Below, one piece after another: positions 7,084-15,334 of a stretch of 36,283 bases of DNA; positions within the stretch are counted from its first letter, which is position 1; the number at the start of each line of letters is the position of its first letter. Source of the stretch: Phenylobacterium sp. (GTDB lineage Bacteria > Pseudomonadota > Alphaproteobacteria > Caulobacterales > Caulobacteraceae); the NCBI RefSeq assembly GCF_030698145.1, contig NZ_JAUYNW010000040.1, positions 1-36,283 of the forward strand, given 5' to 3'. The notes under the pieces are model-generated. The model did no database searches, was not told the DNA's origin, and saw only the letters and a list, made by a program, of their open reading frames with translations. The position numbers were made by a program, and so were the translations under genes.

Positions 7084-8625
7084 ATGAACGGCGCCGACGC
7101 CCTGATCGAGACCCTGGTGGCCAACGAGGTCACCGCCTGCTTCGCCAATCCCGGCACCAGCGAGATGCAGTTCGTCAGCGCGCTGGACCGCCAGCCGGCC
7201 ATGCGTCCGGTGCTGTGCCTGTTCGAGGGCGTGGCGACCGGCGCGGCCGACGGCTACGGCAGGATGGCCGGCAAGCCCGCCTGCACCCTGCTGCACCTGG
7301 GTCCCGGCTACGGCAACGGCCTGGCCAACCTGCACAATGCGAGGCGCGGCTTCACGCCGATCGTCAACGTGATCGGCGACCACGCCACCTATCACCGCCA
7401 GTACGACGCGCCGCTCAATTCCGACATCCCGACCATCGTCGGCCCCAACTCGCTGTGGGTGAAGTCGGCCGACACGCCAGAGAGCGTGGCCGCGATCACC
7501 GCCGAGGCGGTCACCGCCAGCTATGGCCCCCCGGGCGGCCCGGTCAGCCTGATCCTGCCCGCCGACTCCGCCTGGCTGGAGGCGACCACCAAGCCGGTGA
7601 AGGCGGACGTCCCGGTGCGCGCCGCGCCGTCGGCTGACGCCGTCGACACCACGGCCAAGGCCCTGAAGGCCGCCGCCAAGCCGGTGCTGCTGCTGGGCAG
7701 CCAGGCGACCAGCGCCGCGGCGCTGGCCCAGGCCAGCCGCCTGGCGGCCGCCGGCTACCGCGTGCTCACCGACACCTTCATCGCCCGCCAGCCGCGCGGG
7801 GCGGGGATCTTTCAGCCCGGCCGCATGCAGTATTTCGGCGAGGCGGCCCTGGCCGATCTCGCGGGCGTCGACCTGATGATCTATGTGGGCACGGTCATTC
7901 CCGTCGCCTTCTTCGCCTATCCCGACCGGCCCAGCGTCCTGGTCCCGGAAGGCTGTGAGACGCTCACCCTTTCCACCCGCCAGGAAGACTCGGTCGCGGC
8001 GCTCACCGCCCTGGCCGACGCCCTGGGCGCCCCGGCCTCGGGTCCGGTCCAACCGCTGAAGGTGGCCGAGGCCTCGCCCACCGGCCAGCTCACCCCGCAA
8101 TCGGCTGGCCTCTCCATCGCCCGCCACCTGCCGGAAGGCGCAGTGATCTGCGACGACTCGGTGACCTCCGGCGGCGGGGTCGCCGTGCCCTGCGGCACCG
8201 CCCAGCCGCACGACGTCCTGGCGCTGACCGGCGGGGCCATCGGGGTCGGCATGCCGCTGGCCATCGGGGCCGGCGTGGCCGCGCCGGACAGCAAGATCGT
8301 GTCGCTGAACGGCGACGGGGCGGGCATGTACACGGTCCAGAGCCTGTGGACCATGGCGCGCGAGAACCTGGACGTGACCGTGGTGGTGTTCGCCAACCAC
8401 AGCTACCGCATCCTCAATATCGAGATGGGCCGCACCGGCGCCGGCAATCCCGGCCCCTCGGCCTCCAAGCTGCTGGACCTGGGAAACCCCAGGATCGACT
8501 GGGTGTCCCTGGCCAAGGGCCTGGGCCTCCCGGCCGTGCGCTGCACCACCGCCGAAGAGTTCGACGCCGCCTTCGCCCGGGCCATGAACGAGCCGGGGCC
8601 GAAGTTCATCGAGGCGGCGATCTAG
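7084..8625 (+). CDS. ThDP-dependent enzyme, benzoylformate decarboxylase / acetolactate synthase large-subunit family
   Basis: This 513-residue protein has the three-domain layout of ThDP decarboxylases and synthases. The N-terminal Pyr domain carries the catalytic glutamate E49 in LFEGVATGAADGYGR. A middle domain of about 185-320 has no clear FAD-binding signature. The C-terminal PP domain carries the ThDP/Mg motif from NGDG (409-412) to N438. The segment FANPGTSE (20-27) and LHLGPGYGNG with H71 align with benzoylformate decarboxylase, where the equivalent histidine is catalytic. Such proteins are routinely annotated as acetolactate synthase, but there is no adjacent ilvH small subunit. Its place after two CoA ligases suggests a 2-oxo acid decarboxylation or carboligation in the same catabolic route; this is inference. 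Confidence 0.82.
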   Translation: MNGADALIETLVANEVTACFANPGTSEMQFVSALDRQPAMRPVLCLFEGVATGAADGYGRMAGKPACTLLHLGPGYGNGLANLHNARRGFTPIVNVIGDHATYHRQYDAPLNSDIPTIVGPNSLWVKSADTPESVAAITAEAVTASYGPPGGPVSLILPADSAWLEATTKPVKADVPVRAAPSADAVDTTAKALKAAAKPVLLLGSQATSAAALAQASRLAAAGYRVLTDTFIARQPRGAGIFQPGRMQYFGEAALADLAGVDLMIYVGTVIPVAFFAYPDRPSVLVPEGCETLTLSTRQEDSVAALTALADALGAPASGPVQPLKVAEASPTGQLTPQSAGLSIARHLPEGAVICDDSVTSGGGVAVPCGTAQPHDVLALTGGAIGVGMPLAIGAGVAAPDSKIVSLNGDGAGMYTVQSLWTMARENLDVTVVVFANHSYRILNIEMGRTGAGNPGPSASKLLDLGNPRIDWVSLAKGLGLPAVRCTTAEEFDAAFARAMNEPGPKFIEAAI

Positions 8626-8645
8626 GGGCGCCTGCTCGTCGCTCG

Positions 8646-9500
8646 CTAGGACAGGCTGTCGTCCAGCCTATCCAGGGCGATCTCGATGATGGATCGCAGC
8701 TCGGGCACAAAGGGGCTGGGATAGCGACTCAGAGAGCGCAGCAGGACGAAGTGTTCGAGCCATCGGCTCTGTTCGGACGGGAATTCGCCGTAGCCGTCCA
8801 GGAAGGCGCTTAGCCTGTCCCCGTCACCTGGGCGGTCCGCGCCATAGCGGGCGCCGGGAAAGGCTTCGGAGAAGACGAGGCAGAGATCGAACACCACAGG
8901 CGCGACCCAGACATCCGCCGGCTTGTCGAACAGCACGATCTCGCCGCCGCGGACCAAAGCATTGTTGAGGTGAAGGTCGCCGTGAGTGAGGACGAACGAG
9001 TCCGGATCGAGCGACAGCAGCGAGGCCAGGCGGTGTTCCGCCTTATCCAGGAGGCTTTGCGGCAAGTCCGTGCCGATGCTGTGGTGACGATCGATCGCCT
9101 CGCGGATCCGCGCCGCGATGAACTCACGCCAGATCGCAGGGACGGCATCGCCTTGCTCGTCCAGGACCTTGAAACTGTCGGACCGGATCCAGTGAAGTGC
9201 GCTTACGGCGGCGCCCCAGCGTCGGCATAGGGCTGGGGACGGCGACCCGCCGATGGTCGGCGAACCTTGGACATACTCCAACAGGAGCTGGTCGGACCCG
9301 AGGCCAGGCCAGTCTTCCAGGTGCAGGCTCGGGATGCCGTTTTGCCGAAGGATTTGATGGAACCGGCGCTCGGCCGCCGCCTCGCGTGGCCGATGCTGCT
9401 TGAGGACCCACAGTCTTCCGGCGGCGCGTACAAGCTCGACCGTTGCGCCCCCGCCGCCGCCGGAAAGCGGCCCCAGCACCTCGAATTCCAACCCATTCAT
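8646..9500 (-). CDS. Aminoglycoside phosphotransferase-fold kinase
   Basis: This 284-residue protein has the APH/choline-kinase fold. A glycine-rich N-terminal loop (LSGGGGGATVELV, 12-24) precedes the probable ATP lysine K34 in LWVLKQH. The Brenner motif is HGDLHLNN (173-180, catalytic D175), followed by a metal aspartate D192 in VLFDKP and D205 in VVFDLCL. Members phosphorylate antibiotics, choline, homoserine or other small alcohols; the substrate here is unknown and resistance should not be assumed. The gene is convergent with the ThDP enzyme gene with only 20 bases between stops. Upstream of ATG 9500 the GGGAG element abuts the start codon, so initiation spacing is unusual. Confidence 0.75.
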   Translation of the reverse strand: MNGLEFEVLGPLSGGGGGATVELVRAAGRLWVLKQHRPREAAAERRFHQILRQNGIPSLHLEDWPGLGSDQLLLEYVQGSPTIGGSPSPALCRRWGAAVSALHWIRSDSFKVLDEQGDAVPAIWREFIAARIREAIDRHHSIGTDLPQSLLDKAEHRLASLLSLDPDSFVLTHGDLHLNNALVRGGEIVLFDKPADVWVAPVVFDLCLVFSEAFPGARYGADRPGDGDRLSAFLDGYGEFPSEQSRWLEHFVLLRSLSRYPSPFVPELRSIIEIALDRLDDSLS

Positions 9501-9700
9501 CTCCCGGAGGTTCGGCGGTCAGGCGCCATGGGTCAAGGTTCGGTGAACCGTTCGCCCGATGCTGCGGTGAACGCACGCGGGCGGGCCCCGAATGCTGCGC
9601 TTCAATAGGCCGGTCGAGTTACAACGACGCGACGACCTCTCCGGCTTCGCTTTTCTATGGCGCCCCGCGACCCTATCCTGGTGCGAATGGAGGCTGCCGC

Positions 9701-9982
9701 ATGTGCCGTAATATCAAGACTCTCTACAATTTCGAGCCGGCCGCGACGGACGACGAGGTCCGCGCCGCCTCGCTTCAATTCGTGCGCAAGCTGAGCGGCT
9801 TCAATACGCCGTCCAAGGCCAATGCGGCGGCGTTCAACGCCGCGGTCGAGGAGGTGTTCCTGGCGGGCCGCCGCCTGTTGGGCTCCCTGGAGACCAACGC
9901 ACCACCGCGGGATCGCGAGACCGAGGCGGAGAAGGCCAAACGCCGCTCCGCGGAGCGGTTCGGCCATCGCGCCCCGGCCTGA
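9701..9982 (+). CDS. DUF2277 family protein
   Basis: This small cytosolic protein of 93 residues begins MCRNIKTLYNFEPAATDDEV, the nearly invariant opening of the DUF2277 family, and continues with AASLQFVRKLSGF (28-40). The function is unknown. The conserved Cys2 and basic N-terminus are the only features. The start ATG 9701 is chosen because it matches the family N-terminus and has GGAGG seven bases upstream; the frame stays open further upstream but without family similarity. It sits alone between a kinase-like gene and a serine hydrolase gene on the opposite strand. Confidence 0.9.
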   Translation: MCRNIKTLYNFEPAATDDEVRAASLQFVRKLSGFNTPSKANAAAFNAAVEEVFLAGRRLLGSLETNAPPRDRETEAEKAKRRSAERFGHRAPA

Positions 9983-10018
9983 CGGCTGGATCCTGGCCAA
10001 TCCAACGGATGCCAGTCC

Positions 10019-11305
10019 CTAGGCGGGCGGGCGCCTAGCCCCGCGTTTCGAGCGCCAAACCATGAAGGCAGCCGCCGCGAGGATGGCGATCCAGCCGGCC
10101 ACGAGGGTCTTAAGCAGCGTCCCGGCCTCCATCGTGAGCATCAGAATGTCCACGTTTCCGGTGTTCCAGAACACCCACTCGCCGGCTACGGCGGTGGCCA
10201 GCAGCCGGTCGCCGGACTCCAGCACGATGACGCCGTCCCCGGTGTCGGGATCGAGTCGCGCCGAGGTGTTGATCGCCGGATCGTTGCTGCCGTCGTGGCC
10301 GATGATGAAGTCTCCGCGGTTGTTGGGCGCGTAGAGCACCGTGCCCAAGCCCCAGATGTCGGCTCCGAATTGGGCGGCGTGCGGCTGGCGCATGGTCTTC
10401 AGGGTCTGCGCGCTCAGCACCCCCCGGCCGACGGGTTGGCCGCTCGGCCCCGGCCAGTGCGCCTGCAGGAAGCGGGTCATGTCGGCGGCCGAGGTGTAGA
10501 GCGAGGCCGCGGCGCGCGCGGTGAACCGATAGTGGATCGCCGGGTCGCCATCCACATCATAGAAGCCCGCCAGGTTCGCGGCCTTGTCCGCATCGACGTC
10601 GAAGGTGGAGCGCTTCATGCCGAGCGGCGCCAGCACCCGCTGTTTCATGTAGGCGTTGAAGTCCTGGCCGGAGACCTCCTCGATGATCAGTTGCAGCAGC
10701 GTGTAGCCGCCGCCGGAATATTCGAACCCGCTACCCGGCTCTATGCCGACCCGCACCACCCCCTCGGCGTTCGGGGAGGCGTCGGCGGCGCGCGTCAGGG
10801 AGGCTTCGATCGACTGGACCGGCCGGCCCGGCGCGAATCCGCCATAGCCGAGGCCGTCGGTCAGCCCCGCCGTGTGGCTGAGCAGCCGGCGGACCGTCAC
10901 CTGGCGGTTGTCGAACTCGCTCGGCGGCAAAGACCACCGGGTCAGGTAGGTCGACACCGGCGCATCCAGATCGAGCTTTCCGTCCTGGACCAGGGTCATC
11001 ACGCCCCAGGCGGTCACCCATTTGCTCATCGAGGCGACCTGAAAGAGCGTGTCGGCGTCGACCGGCTGGTCCGCCGAGCGGAAATGGGTGTCGGAGACTT
11101 GTCCGCCCTCGATCAGGACAAAGGCGAGCGCGCCGGGTCGAGCGGTTTCAATCCTGGTGACCGCGGCCTTCATGAGGGCTTTCGCATCGCCCGCCGGCGC
11201 CAGCGGCCTCCGCCACCACCCCTCCAGGGTCCCGGCTACAACAACGCCGGTCCACGCCAGGAGGAGCAGTATCGCGGTCAAGACGATCCGGGAAATCGGT
11301 CCCAT
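10019..11305 (-). CDS. Membrane-anchored beta-lactamase-fold serine hydrolase
   Basis: This 428-residue protein of the class C beta-lactamase/penicillin-binding-protein-like family has a signal/anchor helix at 5-25 and a C-terminal transmembrane helix at about 395-417 followed by a basic tail (RSKRGARR). The catalytic domain is therefore predicted in the periplasm, tethered at both ends. The nucleophile motif is SMSK (S92 to K95), the second motif is YSG (Y196-G198) in place of YSN, and the third is HDG in GHDGSNDPA, replacing KTG. The family includes esterases, D-aminopeptidases and EstB-like enzymes; a true beta-lactamase role is not implied. The start ATG 11305 gives a normal signal sequence. 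Confidence 0.85.
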   Translation of the reverse strand: MGPISRIVLTAILLLLAWTGVVVAGTLEGWWRRPLAPAGDAKALMKAAVTRIETARPGALAFVLIEGGQVSDTHFRSADQPVDADTLFQVASMSKWVTAWGVMTLVQDGKLDLDAPVSTYLTRWSLPPSEFDNRQVTVRRLLSHTAGLTDGLGYGGFAPGRPVQSIEASLTRAADASPNAEGVVRVGIEPGSGFEYSGGGYTLLQLIIEEVSGQDFNAYMKQRVLAPLGMKRSTFDVDADKAANLAGFYDVDGDPAIHYRFTARAAASLYTSAADMTRFLQAHWPGPSGQPVGRGVLSAQTLKTMRQPHAAQFGADIWGLGTVLYAPNNRGDFIIGHDGSNDPAINTSARLDPDTGDGVIVLESGDRLLATAVAGEWVFWNTGNVDILMLTMEAGTLLKTLVAGWIAILAAAAFMVWRSKRGARRPPA

Positions 11306-11620
11306 GCGGTGTGCTCCAGGACGACGGTGACGCGACGAGAGGTTGGGGCGTAAGCGGCACTATACCCATTCTCATGACGTTTCTGGACCGCGCGGATGGG
11401 TGGGTTGGACCTCGCCAGCGGCCCGGGAGCCGTCTCGACCGCTGTTGACCTGCACAGGGGATCGCGCACCATCATCCTGTGGGCTCTCGTCCTGGCGGGC
11501 GCCTTCTCGCGCAAGTCGCGGCCATCCGCCGCCTGATCGCAACGCTCAATCAATTTTGCACTGCGGTATTGATTTTTGCTGCGTCGCACCATAGATCGCA
11601 TCCGTCGAAAGGATACGATC
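11306..11620. other. 315-base divergent spacer with an AT-richer promoter-like end
   Basis: This spacer separates the serine hydrolase (minus) and the 39-residue ORF (plus). The right third (about 11550-11600) is clearly richer in A/T than its surroundings. It contains TTGATT (11571-11576) followed after 17 bases by TAGATC, a weak sigma70-like pair, and an inverted repeat directly before the small ORF. I see no other gene in it. Confidence 0.35.
11594..11620 (+). promoter_or_regulatory. Hairpin overlapping the ribosome binding site of the small ORF
   Basis: GATCGCATCC (11594-11603) and GGATACGATC (11611-11620) are complementary at 9 of 10 positions, separated by GTCGAAA. The right arm ends at the base before ATG 11621 and includes the AAAGGA ribosome-binding element, so folding of the RNA would hide the translation start. 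Regulation by this hairpin is inference. Confidence 0.4.
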
Positions 11621-11740
11621 ATGCTCTTCGCCGATTTCGAGAACGCCGGAAGCCAGGTGGCCGTCTATCACGCGGTCCGGGACTTCGCGCGCAAGCTGCT
11701 CGCCCGCCTTGGCGCCAAGGGCCTTGCCCAATACGCCTGA
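11621..11740 (+). CDS. Small 39-residue protein, unknown function
   Basis: The frame ATG 11621 to TGA 11740 encodes a 39-residue polypeptide that begins MLFADFENAGSQVAVYHAVR and ends ARLGAKGLAQYA. The second half (DFARKLLARLGAKGL) can form a basic amphipathic helix. Support comes from an AAAGGA ribosome-binding element, an A/T-rich promoter-like region upstream, and a strong factor-independent terminator 25 bases downstream, which together define a compact transcription unit. I do not recognise a family, and there is no signal peptide. It could be a regulatory small protein, a toxin-like peptide or the coding part of a dual-function RNA. Confidence 0.5.
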   Translation: MLFADFENAGSQVAVYHAVRDFARKLLARLGAKGLAQYA

Positions 11741-11764
11741 GGCCAGCCTTCGCCGGCCCATGAA

Positions 11765-11794
11765 AAAGGCCCGCGGGGAAACCCGCGGGCCTTT
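11765..11794. terminator. Bidirectional factor-independent terminator
   Basis: AAAGGCCCGCGGG (11765-11777) pairs perfectly with CCCGCGGGCCTTT (11782-11794) around a GAAA loop. Read on the plus strand it ends in TTTCTCG. Read on the minus strand it ends in five T residues, complementary to AAAAA 11763-11767. It lies between the convergent 39-residue ORF and the cysteine-repeat protein gene and can serve both. Confidence 0.85.
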
Positions 11795-11817
11795 CTCGTT
11801 TCGAAGGCGGTGGACGC

Positions 11818-13140
11818 CTAGATATTGCCCGGCAGCTTGCAGTCCTTGGTCAGGGCGCAGCCGACGGCGTTGAGCGCGTCGAGGGTCTCGGGCTGGTATT
11901 CCATGATGTAGCCCTTCAGGCCGTCCGAGCAGGCCACCTCGAAGTAGCCGGTGCCCTTGGCGGTGCGGCCGATGAAGCGGGTGGCGGACACCTCGCACTC
12001 CATCTTGCCCAGCTTCTTGAGGTCGGCGGTGACCGTCTTGTAGCCGGCCTCCGGCTTGGTGAAGCTGCAGCGGTAGCCGGCGATCGGGGCGCGGGCGCAG
12101 TCGATCACCTGGGGCTTGTCCTTGGGACCGCCGAACACGCCGACGCCGCCGTCGGGACGGTTGGAGCAGGCCAGCTCGACGATGTCCTTGCCCGCCGCCG
12201 CCGGGAACGGCGCGTACTTGGAGACGTCGCAGTTGAAGTTCGCGGCCTTGGCCAGACGGGTGTAGAGGCCGTTCTGCTCGGTGACGGCTTCCTTGGCGTC
12301 GGTGAGCGTGCAGCCGCCCATCATCATGGTGGCCTTGGAGCACTCGATCGCCTGGGTGAACTTGCCGCCGTCGATCTTGTACATGTAGCCCTTGCCGTCG
12401 GTGCAGGCGGCTTCAAAGAACGTCGAGCCGCTCTGCGACACGCCGACGTACTTCTTGTCCTTGATGGTGCAGCCGTTGGCGGCGACGGCGACGTAGGCGT
12501 CGATCACCGTCAGGCGGGCGGCCTTGTCGCGCAGGGTGCACTTAATGTTGCTCTCGGACTCGTCGTACAGCAGGCAGTCGGTGGCCTCGACGGGCTTGGC
12601 CGCGTCGACCGGGGCGCTGGCCTTGACGATGAAGCCCTGGGCCGAGCCCTGGCAGGCCACTTCCAGATAGGTGGCGGTGGCGGTCTGGCCGATGCCGCGG
12701 ACCTGTTCGGGCACGCACTGGGCCTTGCCGGCGGCCAGCAGCGGGGCGAGGTCGGACTTCGGATCGGCGTTGCCGGCCAGCTTGCAGGGCAGGCTGGAGG
12801 GCTTGCCGTCCGCCTGGGGCGTGTTGGCCTCGATGCAGGTGAACACCGATGGGGCGCCGGCCGACGGGGCCGAGACGATGAAGCCCAGGCCCTGGTCGCA
12901 GTCGATCTCGTAATAGCTGATGGAGGTCTTGGCCTTCTTGTCGTCAGTCTTGCCGATGAAGCGGGCGTCGGTGACGCTGCAGGCCACGCCGGCGGTCTTG
13001 GCCAGGGCGGGCGCCTCGGCCATGCCCTGGGTCCGCGCCTTTTCGTCGATCCCCGCGGCCTTCTTGCCCTGCGAGACGGCCTCGGGCGCGAGCGCCAGAA
13101 CGGCCAACACGGCGGCCAGCGCGATTCCGAATGACCTCAT
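11818..13140 (-). CDS. Secreted protein of five tandem four-cysteine repeats, unknown function
   Basis: The precursor is 440 residues with a classical signal peptide (MRSFGIALAAVLAVLALAPE, cleavage likely near 20-24). The mature part contains exactly 20 cysteines in five sets of four: 54/81/102/119, 142/163/189/201, 224/246/267/277, 304/325/348/358 and 382/404/428/434. Each repeat follows the plan C-x-V-x-x-R-F-I-G..., a Y/F-x-E-V-A-C strand, G-F/Y-I-V, x-x-C, then a short hop to the fourth C. This implies five small disulfide-bonded periplasmic or exported modules. The last repeat is shortened. I do not recognise the family or a catalytic motif. The start ATG 13140 is preferred because GAGG lies four bases and AGGAG ten bases upstream and the signal peptide begins there; ATG 13149 and a more distal start are less well placed. 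The bidirectional terminator lies just past its stop. Confidence 0.8.
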   Translation of the reverse strand: MRSFGIALAAVLAVLALAPEAVSQGKKAAGIDEKARTQGMAEAPALAKTAGVACSVTDARFIGKTDDKKAKTSISYYEIDCDQGLGFIVSAPSAGAPSVFTCIEANTPQADGKPSSLPCKLAGNADPKSDLAPLLAAGKAQCVPEQVRGIGQTATATYLEVACQGSAQGFIVKASAPVDAAKPVEATDCLLYDESESNIKCTLRDKAARLTVIDAYVAVAANGCTIKDKKYVGVSQSGSTFFEAACTDGKGYMYKIDGGKFTQAIECSKATMMMGGCTLTDAKEAVTEQNGLYTRLAKAANFNCDVSKYAPFPAAAGKDIVELACSNRPDGGVGVFGGPKDKPQVIDCARAPIAGYRCSFTKPEAGYKTVTADLKKLGKMECEVSATRFIGRTAKGTGYFEVACSDGLKGYIMEYQPETLDALNAVGCALTKDCKLPGNI

Positions 13141-13301
13141 GGTCCTCATACTCCTGGGTGTTCCCTCTGGGGGCGACATAAACCTTAGGGCCGTCAAAGG
13201 GCAAGCGCGGCGTGAACCGCGAGTGAACGTCTGCGATGAGGGTTTGATCCGGCGGGCCGCACGTCGGAAACTAGGCGCCTTGCGATGAGGAGGGCGGCGC
13301 C

Positions 13302-14369
13302 GTGCGCGACGGTTTTGAAGACACGATCACAGAGGCGCCGAAGCCCAGGCTCCAGTACCCGTTCGAGCACGGCCCCAAGTCCGGCGAGGCGATCGAGATC
13401 GCCCCGGGGGTGAGGTGGCTGCGGATGCCGCTGGGCGGCTCCCTGGCCTTCATCAATGTCTGGGCCATCGAGGAGGAGGGCGGCTGGGCCATCGTCGACA
13501 CCGGCATGGGCGGGTCCGACACCCAGCAGGCCTGGCGCAAGGCTTTCGCCGAGAGCCTGGGCGGCCGGCCGGTCACGCGCGTCTTCGTGACGCACATGCA
13601 TCCCGACCATATCGGCATGGCCGGCTGGCTGACCCGCAAGTTCCAGTGCCGGCTGTGGATCAGCCGGCTGGAATTCCTGATGTGCCGTTCGCTGGCCGCC
13701 GACACCGGGCGCGAGGCGCCGGCCGACGCGCTCAGCTTCTACAAGGCCGCCGGCTGGGACGAGGAGGCGCTGGAGAACTACCGCGCCAAGTTCGGCGGTT
13801 TCGGCCGGGCGCTGCACGCCCTGCCCGACAGCTTCCAGCGGATGAGCGATGGCGACGAGATCACCATCGGCGGGCGGCTGTGGCGCGTGGTGGTCGGATC
13901 GGGCCATTCGCCCGAGCACGCCTGCCTGTGGTGCCCGGAGCTGAAGCTGTTCATCTCGGGCGACCAGGTGCTGCCGAAGATCTCGTCCAATGTCTCGGTC
14001 TTCCCGACCGAGCCCCATGGCGACCCGCTGACCGACTGGCTGACCTCGCTGGCCGCGATCAAGGACCAGGTGCCCGACGACGTGCTGGTGCTGCCGGCGC
14101 ACAACGACCCCTTCCACGGCCTGCACGCCAGGCTGGACCACCTGATCGCCGGGCACGAGCGCGGGCTGACGCGGCTGACGCGGCTGCTGGCCGAGCCCAA
14201 GCGGGCGGTGGACGTCTTCCCCGCCCTGTTCCGGCGCAAGATCGACCAGTGGGTGCTGGGCCTGGCCACCGGCGAGAGCCTGGCCCATCTCAACTGCCTG
14301 ATGGCCCGCGGCCAGGCGAGCGCCCACACCGACGAGGCCGGCGTCATCTGGTATCGGGCCGTGGCCTAG
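13302..14369 (+). CDS. Metallo-beta-lactamase-fold hydrolase
   Basis: This 355-residue cytosolic protein has the metal motif THMHPDHIGMAG (about 101-112, HxHxDH), a later metal histidine in GSGHSPEHACLW and the aspartate in ISGDQVLPKISS. The C-terminal 100 residues (KAVDVFPALFRRKI region onward) look like the small winged-helix extension of the LACTB2/glyoxalase II-like subfamily. Such enzymes hydrolyse thioesters, lactones or phosphoesters with one or two zinc ions. The start is GTG 13302, supported by AGGAGG ten bases upstream; the nearby ATG 13285 is out of frame. It precedes an acyl-CoA isomerase-like gene and two SDR genes by 173 bases, so a role on acyl-CoA thioesters is possible but unproven. 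Confidence 0.85.
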   Translation: MRDGFEDTITEAPKPRLQYPFEHGPKSGEAIEIAPGVRWLRMPLGGSLAFINVWAIEEEGGWAIVDTGMGGSDTQQAWRKAFAESLGGRPVTRVFVTHMHPDHIGMAGWLTRKFQCRLWISRLEFLMCRSLAADTGREAPADALSFYKAAGWDEEALENYRAKFGGFGRALHALPDSFQRMSDGDEITIGGRLWRVVVGSGHSPEHACLWCPELKLFISGDQVLPKISSNVSVFPTEPHGDPLTDWLTSLAAIKDQVPDDVLVLPAHNDPFHGLHARLDHLIAGHERGLTRLTRLLAEPKRAVDVFPALFRRKIDQWVLGLATGESLAHLNCLMARGQASAHTDEAGVIWYRAVA

Positions 14370-14542
14370 CGTCGAGAGGCGGCGTGACGGAGGGGGTTGC
14401 AGCCCGCAAACAAGAGTCAAAGTCCCCCTCGGCCATCTGGTGAAGGACGGCGCGCAGGCTCCGTGCGAAAACCGGATGAAGCGCCTTTCACGCCGCGCGG
14501 CGGCGGCGTAGATGTACGCTGTAAGCCCTTGGAGCGCAGATC

Positions 14543-15334
14543 ATGACCGACCACATCCTCATCGAAAAATCCGGCGGCGTGCTGACGCTCACCATGAACC
14601 GGCCGGAGAAGAAGAACGCGCTCACGCGGGCCATGTACCAGGCCCTGGGCGACGCCATCGACCAGGCCGAGTTCGACAACGACGTGCGCTGCGTGCTGAT
14701 CCAGGCCAATGGCGACATGTTCACCGCCGGCAACGACCTCTCCGACTTCGCCGCGGTCAATTCGGGCGATTCCAGCGCCAACGAGGCGCGGCGCGACGGC
14801 AATCCGCTGCTGGCCGCCCTGGCGCGGGCCAAGACCCCGCTGGTGGCCGCGGTCAACGGCCGCGCGGTGGGCGTGGGGACCACCATGCTGATGCATTGCG
14901 ACCTGGTCTATGTGGCCGAGAACGCCCTGCTGACCACGCCCTTCGTCAACCTGGCCCTGGTGCCGGAGGCGGCCTCCAGCATCACCCTGCCGAGCCGCAT
15001 CGGCCATGCGCGGGCGTTCGCGATGTTCGTGCTGGGCGAGGCGGTGGACGCGAAGAAGGCCGTGGACTGGGGGATCGCCAACGAGGTGGTCCCGCTGGAC
15101 GGCCTGCGCGCCAAGGCGCTGAAGGCGGCCCAAGCGGTGGCTGCCCGCCCGCCGGCCGCGGTGGTCATCACCAAGGCCCTGATGCGCGAAGGCCTCGGCG
15201 TCGCCGAGCGGATGGACGAGGAGGGCCGCCACTTCGCCGCCCAGCTCAACTCGCCGGAAGCCAAGGAGGCCATCCCCGCCTTCGCCGAGAAGCGCGCCCC
15301 CGATTTCAGCCCAAAGCTCTCCGGGGTGGCCTGA
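14543..15334 (+). CDS. Enoyl-CoA hydratase/isomerase family protein, delta3,delta2-enoyl-CoA isomerase-like
   Basis: This 263-residue crotonase-fold protein begins with the usual ILIEKSGGVLTLTMNRPEKK and has the CoA/oxyanion segments FTAGNDLSDF (60-69) and AVNGRAVGVGTT (103-114). Both glutamates of true hydratases are absent: the first aligns with threonine near 114 and the second with F134 in TTPFVNL. A single glutamate, E142 in LALVPEAASS, sits where ECI2-type delta3,delta2-enoyl-CoA isomerases have their catalytic base in a PEG/A-x-SS context. I therefore infer an isomerase that shifts the double bond of unsaturated acyl-CoAs during beta-oxidation. The stop TGA overlaps the next start (TGATG), so it is translationally coupled to the SDR gene downstream. 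Confidence 0.85.
   Translation: MTDHILIEKSGGVLTLTMNRPEKKNALTRAMYQALGDAIDQAEFDNDVRCVLIQANGDMFTAGNDLSDFAAVNSGDSSANEARRDGNPLLAALARAKTPLVAAVNGRAVGVGTTMLMHCDLVYVAENALLTTPFVNLALVPEAASSITLPSRIGHARAFAMFVLGEAVDAKKAVDWGIANEVVPLDGLRAKALKAAQAVAARPPAAVVITKALMREGLGVAERMDEEGRHFAAQLNSPEAKEAIPAFAEKRAPDFSPKLSGVA

Noticed and set aside
8646..9500. Antibiotic resistance gene (aminoglycoside phosphotransferase)
   Set aside because: Only the general kinase fold is visible; no resistance-specific residues or mobile context support a resistance call.
14390..14430. Possible terminator (GAGGGGG pairing with CCCCCTC) after the metallo-hydrolase gene
   Set aside because: The stem is only seven base pairs with a 27-base loop and no T-run, so it is too weak to call.
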